DNA of 64,000 bases, from NCBI RefSeq assembly GCF_003713065.1, contig NZ_CP033433.1:2453001-2517000 (forward strand), read 5' to 3'. This document shows positions 44,136 to 55,707 of this stretch, piece after piece. This DNA is from Cohnella candidum (GTDB lineage Bacteria; Bacillota; Bacilli; Paenibacillales; Paenibacillaceae). A program made the translations under genes and the position numbers. The first letter of the stretch is position 1, and each line of letters opens with the position of its first letter. The notes under the pieces were generated by a model. That model saw only the letters and a program-made list of their open reading frames with translations, was not told the DNA's origin and searched no databases.

Positions 44136-44978
44136 ATGACCTTATTTACTTCGCAATCATCCGTCCAGGCGTTCACTGCCGCAGCGATCGCCATCCTGCT
44201 TTGGTTCGGAACGGGGCGCCAGCCGCTCGATGCCATATACCGGTTCCTGCGCTCCCTGGCCACTTCTCCCAAATTTTTGATTTTTTTCGCGGCGACACTC
44301 GCGATTCTCGTCGTGAACACCTTCGAAGTCAAACTCGAGGCCGCCTACGGTGTCACCTACGACCTCACGCCTTACGTGACCGGTTGGGAAGGCAATTGGC
44401 ACGCGTGGCTGCAATCCCATTTTCGATCCGGCTTGTTGACCGCGGTCTGCGCCTTTTTTTACGTCGTCATGTTCCAGTCCGTCATGTTGTCCTCCTTGGG
44501 CATTTACTCCTCGAGTCAAAGCAAACGATACGTTTACGCCTTCTGCGTCGCCCTGCTCCTCAACTATGCCGTGGCGCTGCCGATGTATTGGTTCGTGCCC
44601 GTCAACGAAGTATGGTACGCGAATTCCCACGTTCACTTTCTTATGCTGGACGCGTTCCCCTCCTTCGAAAGGGATTACCGGGGGCTTTCCGGCGTCAACA
44701 ATTGCTTTCCCAGCCTGCATACGTCGATCTCCGTGACGATGGCGCTGCTGGCCTCGCGGTCGGGCAACCGGAGATGGGCCGTTCTCGCGTGGATCAATGC
44801 CGCGTGCATCGTGTTTGCCATTTTTTATTTGGGCATACATTGGTTCACCGATATGGTCGGAGGCCTGCTGCTCGCCTGGTTCAGCGTCTCCATCGGAATG
44901 AAAATCGGGGCGAGGGCGGAAGGAATGCCCGGGATTCCGGCCGTGCATGCAGCCGAGCCGCAAGACGCGGGGAAATGA
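44136..44978 (+). CDS. PAP2-superfamily membrane phosphatase / inositolphosphotransferase-like
   Basis: A 280-residue polytopic protein. The PAP2 core motifs are NNCFPSLHTSISVTMALL (motif 2, His nucleophile region) and YLGIHWFTDMVGG (motif 3). The layout with long N-terminal helices resembles the Aur1-like inositolphosphoryl transferase branch rather than short BcrC-type phosphatases. It may act on undecaprenyl or phospholipid phosphates at the outer membrane face. The ribosome site before the ATG is weak (CGGGGGC). Confidence 0.82.
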   Translation: MTLFTSQSSVQAFTAAAIAILLWFGTGRQPLDAIYRFLRSLATSPKFLIFFAATLAILVVNTFEVKLEAAYGVTYDLTPYVTGWEGNWHAWLQSHFRSGLLTAVCAFFYVVMFQSVMLSSLGIYSSSQSKRYVYAFCVALLLNYAVALPMYWFVPVNEVWYANSHVHFLMLDAFPSFERDYRGLSGVNNCFPSLHTSISVTMALLASRSGNRRWAVLAWINAACIVFAIFYLGIHWFTDMVGGLLLAWFSVSIGMKIGARAEGMPGIPAVHAAEPQDAGK

Positions 44979-45030
44979 AAAAAGGGCGATGCCCGTCCGG
45001 TTATGACCGGCGGCATCGCCCTTCTTCTTA
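44978..45030. terminator. Bidirectional terminator between PAP2 gene and yajC
   Basis: AAGGGCGATGCC and GGCATCGCCCTT form a long stem with an inner CCGG/CCGG step; T-rich flanks on both strands. Confidence 0.88.
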
Positions 45031-45044
45031 TTCGGAACCGGATT

Positions 45045-45347
45045 TTACCCTTCCGATTTGGCTTCGGAGCGGGCGGTTACGTTGTTGATCGCGGAACGGT
45101 CGAACGTGAGCTTGGTCACGTCGTTGACCTTCAGTACGATGGTGTCGTCCGAGATTTGCTCGATCGTCCCGTGCATACCTCCGATCGTCGTTACTTTATC
45201 GCCTTTTTTCAACGCGTTCAGCATGGAGGAGCGTTCCCGCGACTTCTTCTGTTGCGGACGGATCAGCAGGAAATAGAAAATGGCGAACATAAGCACGAAC
45301 GGCATCAGCGTAACCCACAGGCTGCTGCTTTGACTGGCCAACCACAT
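45045..45347 (-). CDS. yajC: Preprotein translocase subunit YajC
   Basis: A 100-residue protein with one membrane helix (LWVTLMPFVLMFAIFYFLLIRPQQKK) and a small beta domain (LKKGDKVTTIGGMHGTIEQI), an accessory of SecDF. ATG 45347 follows AGGGGGGAACAG. Last gene of the ruvCAB-DCC-spoIID-queA-tgt-yajC unit. Confidence 0.95.
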   Translation of the reverse strand: MWLASQSSSLWVTLMPFVLMFAIFYFLLIRPQQKKSRERSSMLNALKKGDKVTTIGGMHGTIEQISDDTIVLKVNDVTKLTFDRSAINNVTARSEAKSEG

Positions 45348-45364
45348 AGCTGTTCCCCCCTTTT

Positions 45365-47575
<2,211 letters not shown>

Positions 47576-47579
<4 letters not shown>

Positions 47580-49702
47580 GCGTCCGCATCCTTCTCGATC
47601 ATCACGTTCTTGTAATAGTATTGCAGAATGTAACGGTAGTCATTCCCTTGTTCCGCGAGCTTTTTGGCGCCGTACTGGGACATTCCGAGGCCGTGTCCGT
47701 ACCCTTTCACCGAGAGGATGAACGACGGCTTCGGCGTGACGACGCGGGCTTGTCCGGACGCGTCCATGACGAATACGTTCTGGCCGTCCGCGGAACGCGA
47801 GGCTCCGTCCGCCCCCAGGATCTGCAAAGAACCCGCTTCCTTCGGAAGCTCCCGGGTCGTTCCGTTTTCTCCGAGCACGGACATCCGCCCCGTCTCCTCA
47901 ATGGATAGCAGCGTGCTCCGGGCGCCGCCGAGGGCGCTCCTCCAAGAGTCCGGCGACTTCAGCACGAGCGGGATTCCGTTCGCCGTCACCTGCGTCACCC
48001 TGCCGGACGGTCCCCTTCCCGTGACTTCCAACGTCTGAAGAGGGCCCGTCACTTTCACGTATTTGTTCAAAGAAGCCAGAAGATCCTCCGGGCTGGACGG
48101 AACCTCGACCCAACTATACGCCGTGTTTTCGAGCACTTTCTTGATCGGGTACACGATCGTGCCGGCGGACAATCTCGCGATCGGATCCGCACTCGATTCG
48201 ACTTTGGGACGGACGCGGACGGCGGTACTGTCGGCCGTTACGGTCATCACCGGGATTCCGGCGGCATTGCGGCCCGCATCGGCCAGCAAATCGCTTCGCA
48301 CGTATCCGCGCTGCCCGGACGCGAGCGCGACGTCATACCAGTCGAGCAGTCCCGCCTGCGGACCGTCGTCGGGGCTGGAGATCCCCCCGGCCAAATAACC
48401 GGTGTCGCTGCCCCAAACTTCTGTCTTATTGTCGGCCGTCACGCCTCCGGAATTCGAAGAAAACACCGCGCTGACGACTTTGCCTTCGAAGGTGAGCACT
48501 TCTCCCGCCGTAGCGTTAACGCCGGCCGTGGAATTCGCGTTCTCCGATCCGACGCCGTTATAGGCTTGGCTGAGCGTCGTATCCACGACGTTCGCGATCT
48601 GGAACCCGGTGCCGGATGCGACGGCATAGGACCGGGCGGCGACGGCTTGCGCCTTCTGCGCTTCCGGCGGCCAACCCGATCCGACCTCGGCGCCGACGAC
48701 GGAATACAGATACTGCTCGAAATTCACTTCGTTCACGACCGCAAGGGAATTCGCCAGCACGCTCATTTCCATGGCGCCTCGGTAAAACCTTTTGCTGCGC
48801 TCGGTCAACTGGATCGTGCCGTCTCCTGCAGGTTCGGCACGAAGGACAACGCCAGCGTTCGCCGGAATCGCGTATAGAAAGCTAGGGGCTCCCGCAGCGC
48901 CGGACAAGGTCATATCCTGGCGGACCAAGGCGTACGGGTCTCCCGCCGCCGGGACGCGAACGTTAAGGCCGCCCGCTGCGGCAGCCGCCGGCTGCAGGGC
49001 GCTTGCGCCCGCTGCGTCGGCCTCCTGCCCGATACGCACGTAGAATGCCGGCGCACCGTTCACGACTTTCACGGCAGGGAAAGCGTCCAGGCCGGCAACG
49101 CCGATCTGGTCGGCCGCCGCTTGGGCGTCATTCAGGCTGCCGTACGGCCCCGATTCGAGCGACCACGGCCCTCCGACTTTGGGAGCCGCCAATGCGGCAA
49201 CGCCGTTAGCCGCGCCGGCGGACTTCCACTTGGTCAAAGCCGTGCCTGCGGCAGCGGATGTGGAATAGATGCCTTCCGACACCTGGTAAACCGGCTTGCC
49301 CGCTTTCGTCAGTTTGGTGAGGAATGCAGCGGAAGAGGACGTCTGGACCTTCTTGAGCGTCGCGATCGCGCCGTTCAGATCCGCCGTCTCCAGAACGATC
49401 GCACGATAGGCGTCCATCGCGAACCGGACCGTCTCCCCGGGGGCGGCCGAACCGATCGCGGCCGTGAACTGGGGATCGCGCCACGCGATCGACAGCCCCG
49501 CGGTCGATTGCATCGTCGCGGCCGGCGTTAAGGACGTGAAGTTGCGCGAAGGCAAATTCAGAAATAAGCCGACCCGGATCGTATCGGGCACGTTCACGGC
49601 GGCGTAAGCCGTGATCCGGGCGGAGCCGGATAACAGGATCAGGACGAGGAGACAAGCGGCTATGTACCTGGACGTCGTTCGGTTAGCTTTACGGTGAATC
49701 AT
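47576..49702 (-). CDS. SpoIID/LytB-domain protein with SPOR and SH3-like segments
   Basis: A 708-residue exported protein related to SpoIID, the lytic transglycosylase that thins peptidoglycan during engulfment. After a signal anchor (about 10-35) come a SPOR-like repeat (about 135-228, [21 protein letters not shown] and [17 protein letters not shown]) and the SpoIID core (from about 305), where E339 in [14 protein letters not shown] aligns with the catalytic glutamate. The core is interrupted by an SH3b-like region (about 484-536, [20 protein letters not shown]) before the closing [20 protein letters not shown] 49702 follows GGAGGCG and overlaps the DCC gene by 14 bp. Symbol left open since a second spoIID may exist elsewhere. 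Confidence 0.87.
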
Positions 49703-50144
49703 GTTCGCCTCCGCCTTCAGGAGTCCGGCGGGGCAAGGAGCATACCCCGTCGGAACAAGATGTTCGGCCGAACAGCCGATATCGGTAACGGGCGACAAGA
49801 CGGTAGAGGAGCCGGCTGATCCCGTGGAAACCGGGAAGCCGGCCGATGGCGGCCAAGCCGGACATGGAAGGGATCAAGCTGAGCAGCTTCAGGACCCCGT
49901 CGACGCCGCTGTAACGCTTGCCTGCCTCGTCCGTCACGTGCAGTTGAGCGGACAACGCGGACAACGGCACGTCGTCGATACCCGGCCAAGGTTTCGTTTC
50001 CCCGCTGACCAGCTTCTGCAGCGGGACGAACGTCAGCTCCGCGCGGACCGGCATTTTCCTCAGCTTGTCGACCGTTGCCAGACACAAATTGCATTCCCCA
50101 TCATAGACGACAATCAGGCGCATAAGTTGCGGTTTTTCGCTCAT
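49689..50144 (-). CDS. DCC-family thiol-disulfide oxidoreductase-like protein (DUF393)
   Basis: A 151-residue protein with the family signature YDGECNLC (14-21), giving a CxxC pair in a thioredoxin-like fold. A second pair CSDGVCSLP lies near the C terminus. Function in vivo is unknown. ATGA overlap with ruvB upstream. Confidence 0.88.
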   Translation of the reverse strand: MSEKPQLMRLIVVYDGECNLCLATVDKLRKMPVRAELTFVPLQKLVSGETKPWPGIDDVPLSALSAQLHVTDEAGKRYSGVDGVLKLLSLIPSMSGLAAIGRLPGFHGISRLLYRLVARYRYRLFGRTSCSDGVCSLPRRTPEGGGEHDSP

Positions 50145-51148
50145 TCCGCGCGCTCCGGCACGGGCAGGCCCAAATGGCGGTAAGCCGCCGGCGCCACGAC
50201 GCGGCCGCGGGGCGTCCGCTGGATATACCCGATTTGCATCAGGTAAGGTTCATAGACGTCTTCGATCGTCTGGCTCTCTTCCCCGATCAGCGCGGCGATC
50301 GTGTCGAGCCCGACCGGGCCGCCCTTATAGTTCTGGATCATCGCGAGCAGCATGCGATGGTCGATGGCGTCCAGCCCCATCGGGTCCACCTGGATGCGCT
50401 CCATCGCGTCCTTCGCCACCTCGTCGGTGATAATGCCGTCGCCTTTGACCTGCGCGTAGTCACGCACCCGCTTCAAAAGCCGGTTCGCGATCCGGGGCGT
50501 GCCCCTTGAGCGGCGGGCGATTTCCCGCGAGGCTTCCCCGACGATTCCGACGTTCAGGATGTCCGCGGCGCGGGATACGATATAGGCGAGTTCATCTTCG
50601 GTATAGAACTCCAGCCGGCTGACGACGCCGAAACGGTCGCGAAGCGGAGCGGACAACAGTCCCGCCCGCGTGGTCGCGCCGATCAGCGTGAACTTCGGCA
50701 GGTCGAGCCGAACCGACCTTGCGCTCGGCCCTTTGCCGATGATGAAATCGAGCGCGAAGTCTTCCATCGCCGGATACAGCACTTCCTCGACCGTCCGGTG
50801 CAGGCGGTGGATTTCGTCGATGAACAGCACGTCGTTTTCCTGCAGGTTCGTCAAAATCGCCGCCAAGTCGCCCGGACGCTCGATGGCCGGACCGCTTGTC
50901 GTCCGGATGTTGACGCCGAGCTCGTTGGCGATGATGTTCGACAGCGTCGTTTTGCCGAGCCCGGGAGGGCCGTACAGCAGCACGTGGTCGAGAGGCTCGC
51001 GGCGCATTTTGGCCGCTTCGATGTAGATTTTCAGGTTTTCCTTCACTTGCGATTGGCCGATATATTCCGCCAGGTAACGGGGACGCAGGCTGTATTCCAC
51101 CGCCTGGTCTTCCATCATCAGATGGGCGGTGACGATTCGGTCATCCAC
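50141..51148 (-). CDS. ruvB: Holliday junction branch migration ATPase RuvB
   Basis: A 335-residue AAA+ helicase motor. Walker [10 protein letters not shown] (60-68), Walker B FIDEIHRL (109-116), sensor [18 protein letters not shown] with the arginine finger, and the C-terminal winged helix ([18 protein letters not shown]). Works with RuvA and RuvC in recombination repair. AAGGAGGAC precedes the ATG. Confidence 0.98.
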   Translation of the reverse strand: MDDRIVTAHLMMEDQAVEYSLRPRYLAEYIGQSQVKENLKIYIEAAKMRREPLDHVLLYGPPGLGKTTLSNIIANELGVNIRTTSGPAIERPGDLAAILTNLQENDVLFIDEIHRLHRTVEEVLYPAMEDFALDFIIGKGPSARSVRLDLPKFTLIGATTRAGLLSAPLRDRFGVVSRLEFYTEDELAYIVSRAADILNVGIVGEASREIARRSRGTPRIANRLLKRVRDYAQVKGDGIITDEVAKDAMERIQVDPMGLDAIDHRMLLAMIQNYKGGPVGLDTIAALIGEESQTIEDVYEPYLMQIGYIQRTPRGRVVAPAAYRHLGLPVPERAE

Positions 51149-51175
51149 GCTTCACGTCCTCCTTCCCCGATGCCA

Positions 51176-51793
51176 TTATCCTTGGAACAGCTGCTGCAGC
51201 GCTTTTTTCATCAGGGCGTCCGGCGTTTCGTCGCCTGTGAGCTTATCTTTGATCGAACTCCACGCCCGTTCGAGCTCCGCCTCGCGGTATCCGAGACCGG
51301 CCAGCGCCTCGCGCGCCGCCGCCCATGCGGAGCCGTCTTCCGCCCCGCGCGAAGGGACCGGCTCCAACAGCTCGACGGCCGTCGCCGCATTCCCCGTCGC
51401 GCCGAGTTTGTCCTTCAAATCCAGTATCATCCGCTGTGCTGTTTTGCGGCCGATGCCCGGCAGCTTGGTCAGGAAATTGACGTTCTCCTGCTGGATCGCC
51501 GCCGCGATCGTCTCGGGCCGTCCCCCGGCAAGAACGCCAAGCGCGACTTTCGGGCCGATCCCCGAAACGTCCAGCAGCTTGCGGAACAAGGCCTGCTCTT
51601 CCCTCGTCGGGAAACCGAACAGCTGGATCGCGTCTTCCCGCACGTGGTGATGGATGTACAAAGTAACGGGCTCCTCCGTTCTGGAGAGCCCGTACGGGTT
51701 AGGAGTGAACACGCGGTATCCGACGTCATGCACGTCCAATACGACGTATTCGGTTTCCAAATGGGCCACCCGGCCGTGCAAAAAATCGATCAT
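51176..51793 (-). CDS. ruvA: Holliday junction-binding protein RuvA
   Basis: A 205-residue tetrameric junction-binding subunit: OB-fold (MIDFLHGRVAHLETEYVVLDV), helix-hairpin-helix pair (LLDVSGIGPKVALGVLAG, KLPGIGRKTAQRMILDLKD) and the RuvB-contacting C-terminal domain. Its ATG overlaps the ruvC stop. Confidence 0.98.
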   Translation of the reverse strand: MIDFLHGRVAHLETEYVVLDVHDVGYRVFTPNPYGLSRTEEPVTLYIHHHVREDAIQLFGFPTREEQALFRKLLDVSGIGPKVALGVLAGGRPETIAAAIQQENVNFLTKLPGIGRKTAQRMILDLKDKLGATGNAATAVELLEPVPSRGAEDGSAWAAAREALAGLGYREAELERAWSSIKDKLTGDETPDALMKKALQQLFQG

Positions 51794-52293
51794 GAGGGCT
51801 TCACTCCGTTCAACCGGTCGTTCAGGGACGTGGAATGGGCATGGCAGATGGCCACCGCGAGCGCGTCGGCGACGTCGTCCGGCTTCGGGACGGTCTGCAG
51901 CTTGAGGATCATCTTGACCATTTCCTGCACCTGTTTCTTCTCCGCGGCGCCGTAGCCGACGACCGCTTGCTTGACCTGCATCGGCGTGTATTCCGAAATC
52001 GGAAGCCCCCGCTGAGCGGCGGCCAGCAGCAAGACGCCGCGGGCCTGCCCGACGATGAAGGCGTTCGTGACGTTCTTATTGAAAAACAGTTTCTCGACGG
52101 CGATCGTATCGGGACGGTATTTGTCCAGAATCGCGCAGGACGCTTCGTAAATTTGGACCAGACGCTCCTCCGTCTTCGTTCCGGCTTCGGTCTCGATGCT
52201 TCCGTATTGGACGGGAACGAGCCGGTGGCCGATTTTGTCGATGAATCCGAATCCCATGATGGCGATCCCCGGGTCGATGCCCAGCACCCGCAT
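51790..52293 (-). CDS. ruvC: Crossover junction endodeoxyribonuclease RuvC
   Basis: A 167-residue resolvase with the acidic metal-binding residues in place: D7 in LGIDPGIAIMGFG, E68 in AVEKLFFNKN, and the C-terminal DVADALAVAICH pair. First gene of the ruv operon. The 52294-52455 gap before it shows partial dyads (GGACGCT/AGCGCCC) but no clear promoter. Confidence 0.97.
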   Translation of the reverse strand: MRVLGIDPGIAIMGFGFIDKIGHRLVPVQYGSIETEAGTKTEERLVQIYEASCAILDKYRPDTIAVEKLFFNKNVTNAFIVGQARGVLLLAAAQRGLPISEYTPMQVKQAVVGYGAAEKKQVQEMVKMILKLQTVPKPDDVADALAVAICHAHSTSLNDRLNGVKPS

Positions 52294-52455
52294 ATGTATG
52301 GTCCCCGCTCTCTTCTGACTCCGCTTGCTTTCATGATTATAGCATGTGTTCGCACCGATGAGAACAGAACGGCGAACATGCCGAAAAGGACGCTCGTGGG
52401 AGCGCCCTCGTTGGTGCCGCGAAGCATTCCCACCGACAGCGGTTCCTAAACGCTG

Positions 52456-53163
52456 TCAGGGTTCCTGCTTCATGACTCCTTTGGATTTGCGGTAGGCGTA
52501 GTCGCTGAAGCTGGAAAGAACGCTGTTGTACTCGTCCCGGTCGGAAACCCGGATGCCGTCCTCCAACTCATGCAATCTTTCCTTCGACAAGCTGGACTCC
52601 AGCGAGCGGATGTCAAGCTGGAAAAACGTCCGCACGACGTTATCTTTACGGGGAGGTCCGTCGAACAACGACAGGTTCCCGTCCTCGTCCATGCCGATCG
52701 TCGCGGTTTGGCGGCAAGCGGGCGACAGGTCCTCGACCTGTTCCCGGAGCAGCAGACGGCCGCCGGCTTCGAAAACGGCATCCCAATCCCGCCTCGATTT
52801 CAGCAGTTCGGCCGCTTCTTGCGCGGAACGGCTTCCCAGCATCCGGTCCTCTTCTCCGCACCAATAGACCCGATGCAGGACGAGCTCGACTTCGCCCTTC
52901 CAGCCGGCCAAAGCCTGCAAGACCTTGGCACGCGGGTTGTCGGCGGAAGCCGAGGCGGGCTTGTCCGCGTTTTCCGGGACGGAAACGACGGCGGGAGCGG
53001 CATCGGAGCCGCCCAGCGCCGCACGCTGGATAATCGCCGCGCCCCCGATCCCCGCCGCGGACGCGGCCAGGAAGACCGCAGCCAGCATGCCGAGGGACAA
53101 GAGCGGGCGCCTTCTTCTTTTCAGTTTCTTCTTGAGTTCTTTCATGGCGCGAAAGCGGAACAC
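52456..53163 (-). CDS. bofC: BofC-type forespore intercompartmental signalling factor
   Basis: A 235-residue exported protein resembling BofC, which in Bacillus subtilis is made in the forespore and restrains the SpoIVB protease that triggers sigma-K processing. A basic N terminus (KELKKKLKRRRR) and one membrane segment (LLSLGMLAAVFLAASAAGIGGAAII) precede two domains, the first with ELVLHRVYWCGEEDRMLG. Start GTG 53163 follows AAGGGG. Position just before the ruv operon and after safA parallels Bacillus. Divergent sequence, so orthology is probable rather than certain. Confidence 0.78.
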   Translation of the reverse strand: MFRFRAMKELKKKLKRRRRPLLSLGMLAAVFLAASAAGIGGAAIIQRAALGGSDAAPAVVSVPENADKPASASADNPRAKVLQALAGWKGEVELVLHRVYWCGEEDRMLGSRSAQEAAELLKSRRDWDAVFEAGGRLLLREQVEDLSPACRQTATIGMDEDGNLSLFDGPPRKDNVVRTFFQLDIRSLESSLSKERLHELEDGIRVSDRDEYNSVLSSFSDYAYRKSKGVMKQEP

Positions 53164-53234
53164 CGGAATCCCCTTCTCTGCTTTCTTTTTTACTATTGTT
53201 GCCAGGGGATTCCGGCACTATGCGCGCGGTTACT

Positions 53235-55070
53235 TTACCATTTGATCCAAGGAAGGCTCTCTTTGCGTTTCGGCTTGGAACGGCGCACCGTCACTTGTTT
53301 CTTGGCGGACGCAGAATGCCGTTTTTTCGGTTGCGCGGCGGCCGCGGGTTCCGCATCGCCCTCGGAAGCATGCAAGGATAACTCGCTTGCAGCGGCAGGC
53401 GCGATCTGCTCATCCGGACGGAGCGCGTAAGGATAGCCGTAATAACCGGCGTGTACCGGGTCAAAGCAATCTTCCTCGACCGGGAAGGCGGGCAGCGGAT
53501 ACGGGTAGCCGGGAACGACTGCCGCCGGCGCGATGTTCGTCGGATAGCCGGCAACGGGGGCGGTTACGGGATAATGCGCGAAGTGGTCGTACGGATAGGC
53601 ATAGGCATCATGAACGTAAGGCATCGTTTCGTAAGGAGATACGGCCGTCGGGTATGTCGGGTACGTCGGGTAGCCCATCACCGGGTAAGCGGCTTCCGGA
53701 GAGACCGCCGTCGGGTAGCCCATAACCGGGTACGCGGCTTCCGGCGAAACCGCCGTCGGGTAGCCTGCGCTCGGAAACGCGGTCACAGGCGGGACAGCCG
53801 TCGGATAAGGGACGTTCGGATAAGCAGCCACCGGAGATACGGCCGTCGGGAAACCTGTTTCCGGGAAGGCCGTCGCGGGTGACACCGCCGTCGGATAGCC
53901 CGCCTGCGGATAGGCGCCCGTCATCGTTCCGGGCACCGTGCCGGGGAACGGGCCGGTCATCGCCGGGCTGACGGCCGTCGGCATTGCGGGCAGCGCCGGC
54001 GTCGTGACCGAAGCTGCGGGCGTTCCGCCGCAGGTTTTGCACCCGGGCTTGGCGGCGCCTGCCGCGGCAGGAGAGACGAGGCCCGGCACGTAAGCGGGCA
54101 GATAGCCCGTTACGCCGGTTCCCGAAGCCGGCGAGACTGCCGTTCCGGGTGTCGAAAGATCGCCGAAGCCTGCTTGATTGACGTTGAAGCCGCTAATGTC
54201 TTGGGGATCGTACACGCTTCCCATGGCTCCTTCTATGCTCCCGTATGAATGGCCGTAGAACGCGTAGGGATGATGCATCCCGTAATCGTGCATGTAGGCG
54301 TGGCCGTACGGATAAGCGTAATCGTGGGCATAAGCCGCTTCAGGGGCTGCGTTGACGGGGACCTGCATCGGCGCAGCGGCACCCGCTTCCACGGCCGGGA
54401 CGTGCATTTGGGCGAACAGGTCATGATCATGTTCGTAAGGCATCGGATATGGATTTTTGAGGTCCGGCAGCGGCATTTTGATCGGTTCATGCATGATCGG
54501 CATGACCGGCATTTCCGGTAAAGGCATTTTCTCGGGCAGCGGCATTTTGATCGGCTCCTGCATGACCGGCATTTCAGGCAGCGGCATTTTGATCGGCTCC
54601 GGCATCGGCAGCGGAGCGGGCATTTCCGGCAAAGGTGCCGGCAGCGGGGCCGGTTCGACCACGACGCCCGTATCCGGCTTCACCGCGGTGTTTTTCTTGC
54701 CGGCATGGACGCTTTGCATCGTCAAGCCGTCAGCCGGGACGGCAGCCCCCAGTTTCGGGATATTGACGACCTCGCCGGTCAGCAGCACGTTGGGATTTTT
54801 GAGCTGAGGGTTCGCTTGGATCATGACGGAGAGCGGGATCCCCCACGCTTTGGACAGCTTCCATAAACTGTCGCCCTGCTGCACGGTATGCTGGTGCATC
54901 AGCTCGAACGTCGGCTTGGCCGGGGCGGGAATTTTCACCTTCATCCCCACGTCGATTTCGTCCGGATTGGCGATCTCCGGGTTCGCTTTAATCAGTTCTT
55001 CGAGCGGAACGTTGTACTTCTGGGCAATCAGATACAACGTGTCGCCTTTTTTGACCATATGAATCTTCAC
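53235..55070 (-). CDS. safA: SafA-like spore coat assembly protein with two LysM domains
   Basis: A 611-residue protein. Two LysM domains at about 4-47 (VKKGDTLYLIAQKYNVPLEELIKANPEI is its start) and 60-105 bind cortex peptidoglycan. Then follow a Met/Pro-rich repeat (EPIKMPLPEMPVM, about 145-205), a Tyr/His-rich region (YAYPYGHAYMHDYGMHHPYAFYGH), and a run of GYPTAVSPEAAYPVM-type repeats (about 385-500), ending in a basic tail KKRHSASAKKQVTVRRSKPKRK. SafA organises the inner coat in Bacillus subtilis, but has one LysM. Start GTG 55070 follows GGGAGGG. Confidence 0.85.
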   Translation of the reverse strand: MKIHMVKKGDTLYLIAQKYNVPLEELIKANPEIANPDEIDVGMKVKIPAPAKPTFELMHQHTVQQGDSLWKLSKAWGIPLSVMIQANPQLKNPNVLLTGEVVNIPKLGAAVPADGLTMQSVHAGKKNTAVKPDTGVVVEPAPLPAPLPEMPAPLPMPEPIKMPLPEMPVMQEPIKMPLPEKMPLPEMPVMPIMHEPIKMPLPDLKNPYPMPYEHDHDLFAQMHVPAVEAGAAAPMQVPVNAAPEAAYAHDYAYPYGHAYMHDYGMHHPYAFYGHSYGSIEGAMGSVYDPQDISGFNVNQAGFGDLSTPGTAVSPASGTGVTGYLPAYVPGLVSPAAAGAAKPGCKTCGGTPAASVTTPALPAMPTAVSPAMTGPFPGTVPGTMTGAYPQAGYPTAVSPATAFPETGFPTAVSPVAAYPNVPYPTAVPPVTAFPSAGYPTAVSPEAAYPVMGYPTAVSPEAAYPVMGYPTYPTYPTAVSPYETMPYVHDAYAYPYDHFAHYPVTAPVAGYPTNIAPAAVVPGYPYPLPAFPVEEDCFDPVHAGYYGYPYALRPDEQIAPAAASELSLHASEGDAEPAAAAQPKKRHSASAKKQVTVRRSKPKRKESLPWIKW

Positions 55071-55219
55071 GCCGTTCCCTCCTGGTCGCAATGACATAAG
55101 CTCACAAGCGGGCTTTTGCCCCCCGCAATCCCTACATCCTATGCAGGAACTAGGCATTTGACATCATGCAGGAGAAAAATCGGTGCGGCCTGTGCCGACA
55201 TTACGCAGGACGTGTCCAC
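55071..55219 (-). other. Upstream region of the safA-like gene
   Basis: No gene. Two copies of TCCTGCAT lie about 28 bp apart (55175-55145, minus strand), the second followed by AGGATG, a place where a sporulation promoter might lie, but I cannot match a sigma-E or sigma-K consensus with confidence. Confidence 0.3.
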
Positions 55220-55632
55220 TTAGCGCGTCTGGCGCGCTATTTCGATGGAGTCACGAGTAAGTGTGCGGATTAGCGCGGCTGGCGCGTTATTTCGATGGAG
55301 TCACGAGTAAGTATGCGGATTAGCGCGCCTGGCCCGTTATTTCAGTGAAGTCACGGGAAAATGTGCGGATTAGCGCGCGATGGCGCGTTATTTTGGGAGT
55401 TTAACGGGACTTCGGGCGTGTTAGTCTCTGTGGGAGACTATTTTATTGGGACCACGGCTCGTCACGCCAAATAGTCTCCGTGGGAGACTATTTTCATGGG
55501 ATCACGGCTCTCCAGCCCAATTAGTCTCTGCGGGAGGCTATTTTCATGGAATCGCGGGACTGTGGGCCAATTAGTCTCTGTGGGAGACTATTTCCACCGA
55601 ATCGTGGGATTAGTCTCTGTGAGAGACTATTT
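55220..55632. repeat. Nine-unit 50-bp array of hairpin repeats with two stem types
   Basis: Units begin at 55220, 55270, 55320, 55370, 55421, 55471, 55521, 55571 and 55610. Each opens with a 7-bp inverted repeat and a 5-6 nt loop. In the first four the stem is TAGCGCG/CGCGYTA, in the last five TAGTCTC/GAGACTA. Linkers of both types share a core like ATGGRRTCACG. The ends TAG and CTA and the linker are kept while the stem interior changes on both sides together. No reading frame or promoter is evident. It lies between the ilvE terminator and the safA-like gene. Confidence 0.85.
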
Positions 55633-55652
55633 GACGGCTCGCCCACCCCCAT

Positions 55653-55682
55653 CAAAAAAAACGCCGGACCGAAGTCCGACGG
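55653..55682 (-). terminator. Terminator of the hom-thrB-pheA-ilvE operon
   Basis: On the minus strand CCGTCGGAC pairs with GTCCGGCG around TTCG and is followed by eight T residues. Confidence 0.9.
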
Positions 55683-55707
55683 TTGCCCAACGCCAATATA
55701 AATCCGC

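Noticed and set aside
43715..45088. 457-codon plus-strand frame over the TIGR04086 and PAP2 genes
   Set aside because: Arg-rich shadow crossing two genes with proper starts and membrane segments and a terminator.
55220..55632. Possible CRISPR array
   Set aside because: The spacers between the palindromic parts are themselves related, units are about 50 bp with only 7-bp stems, and no cas genes are present.
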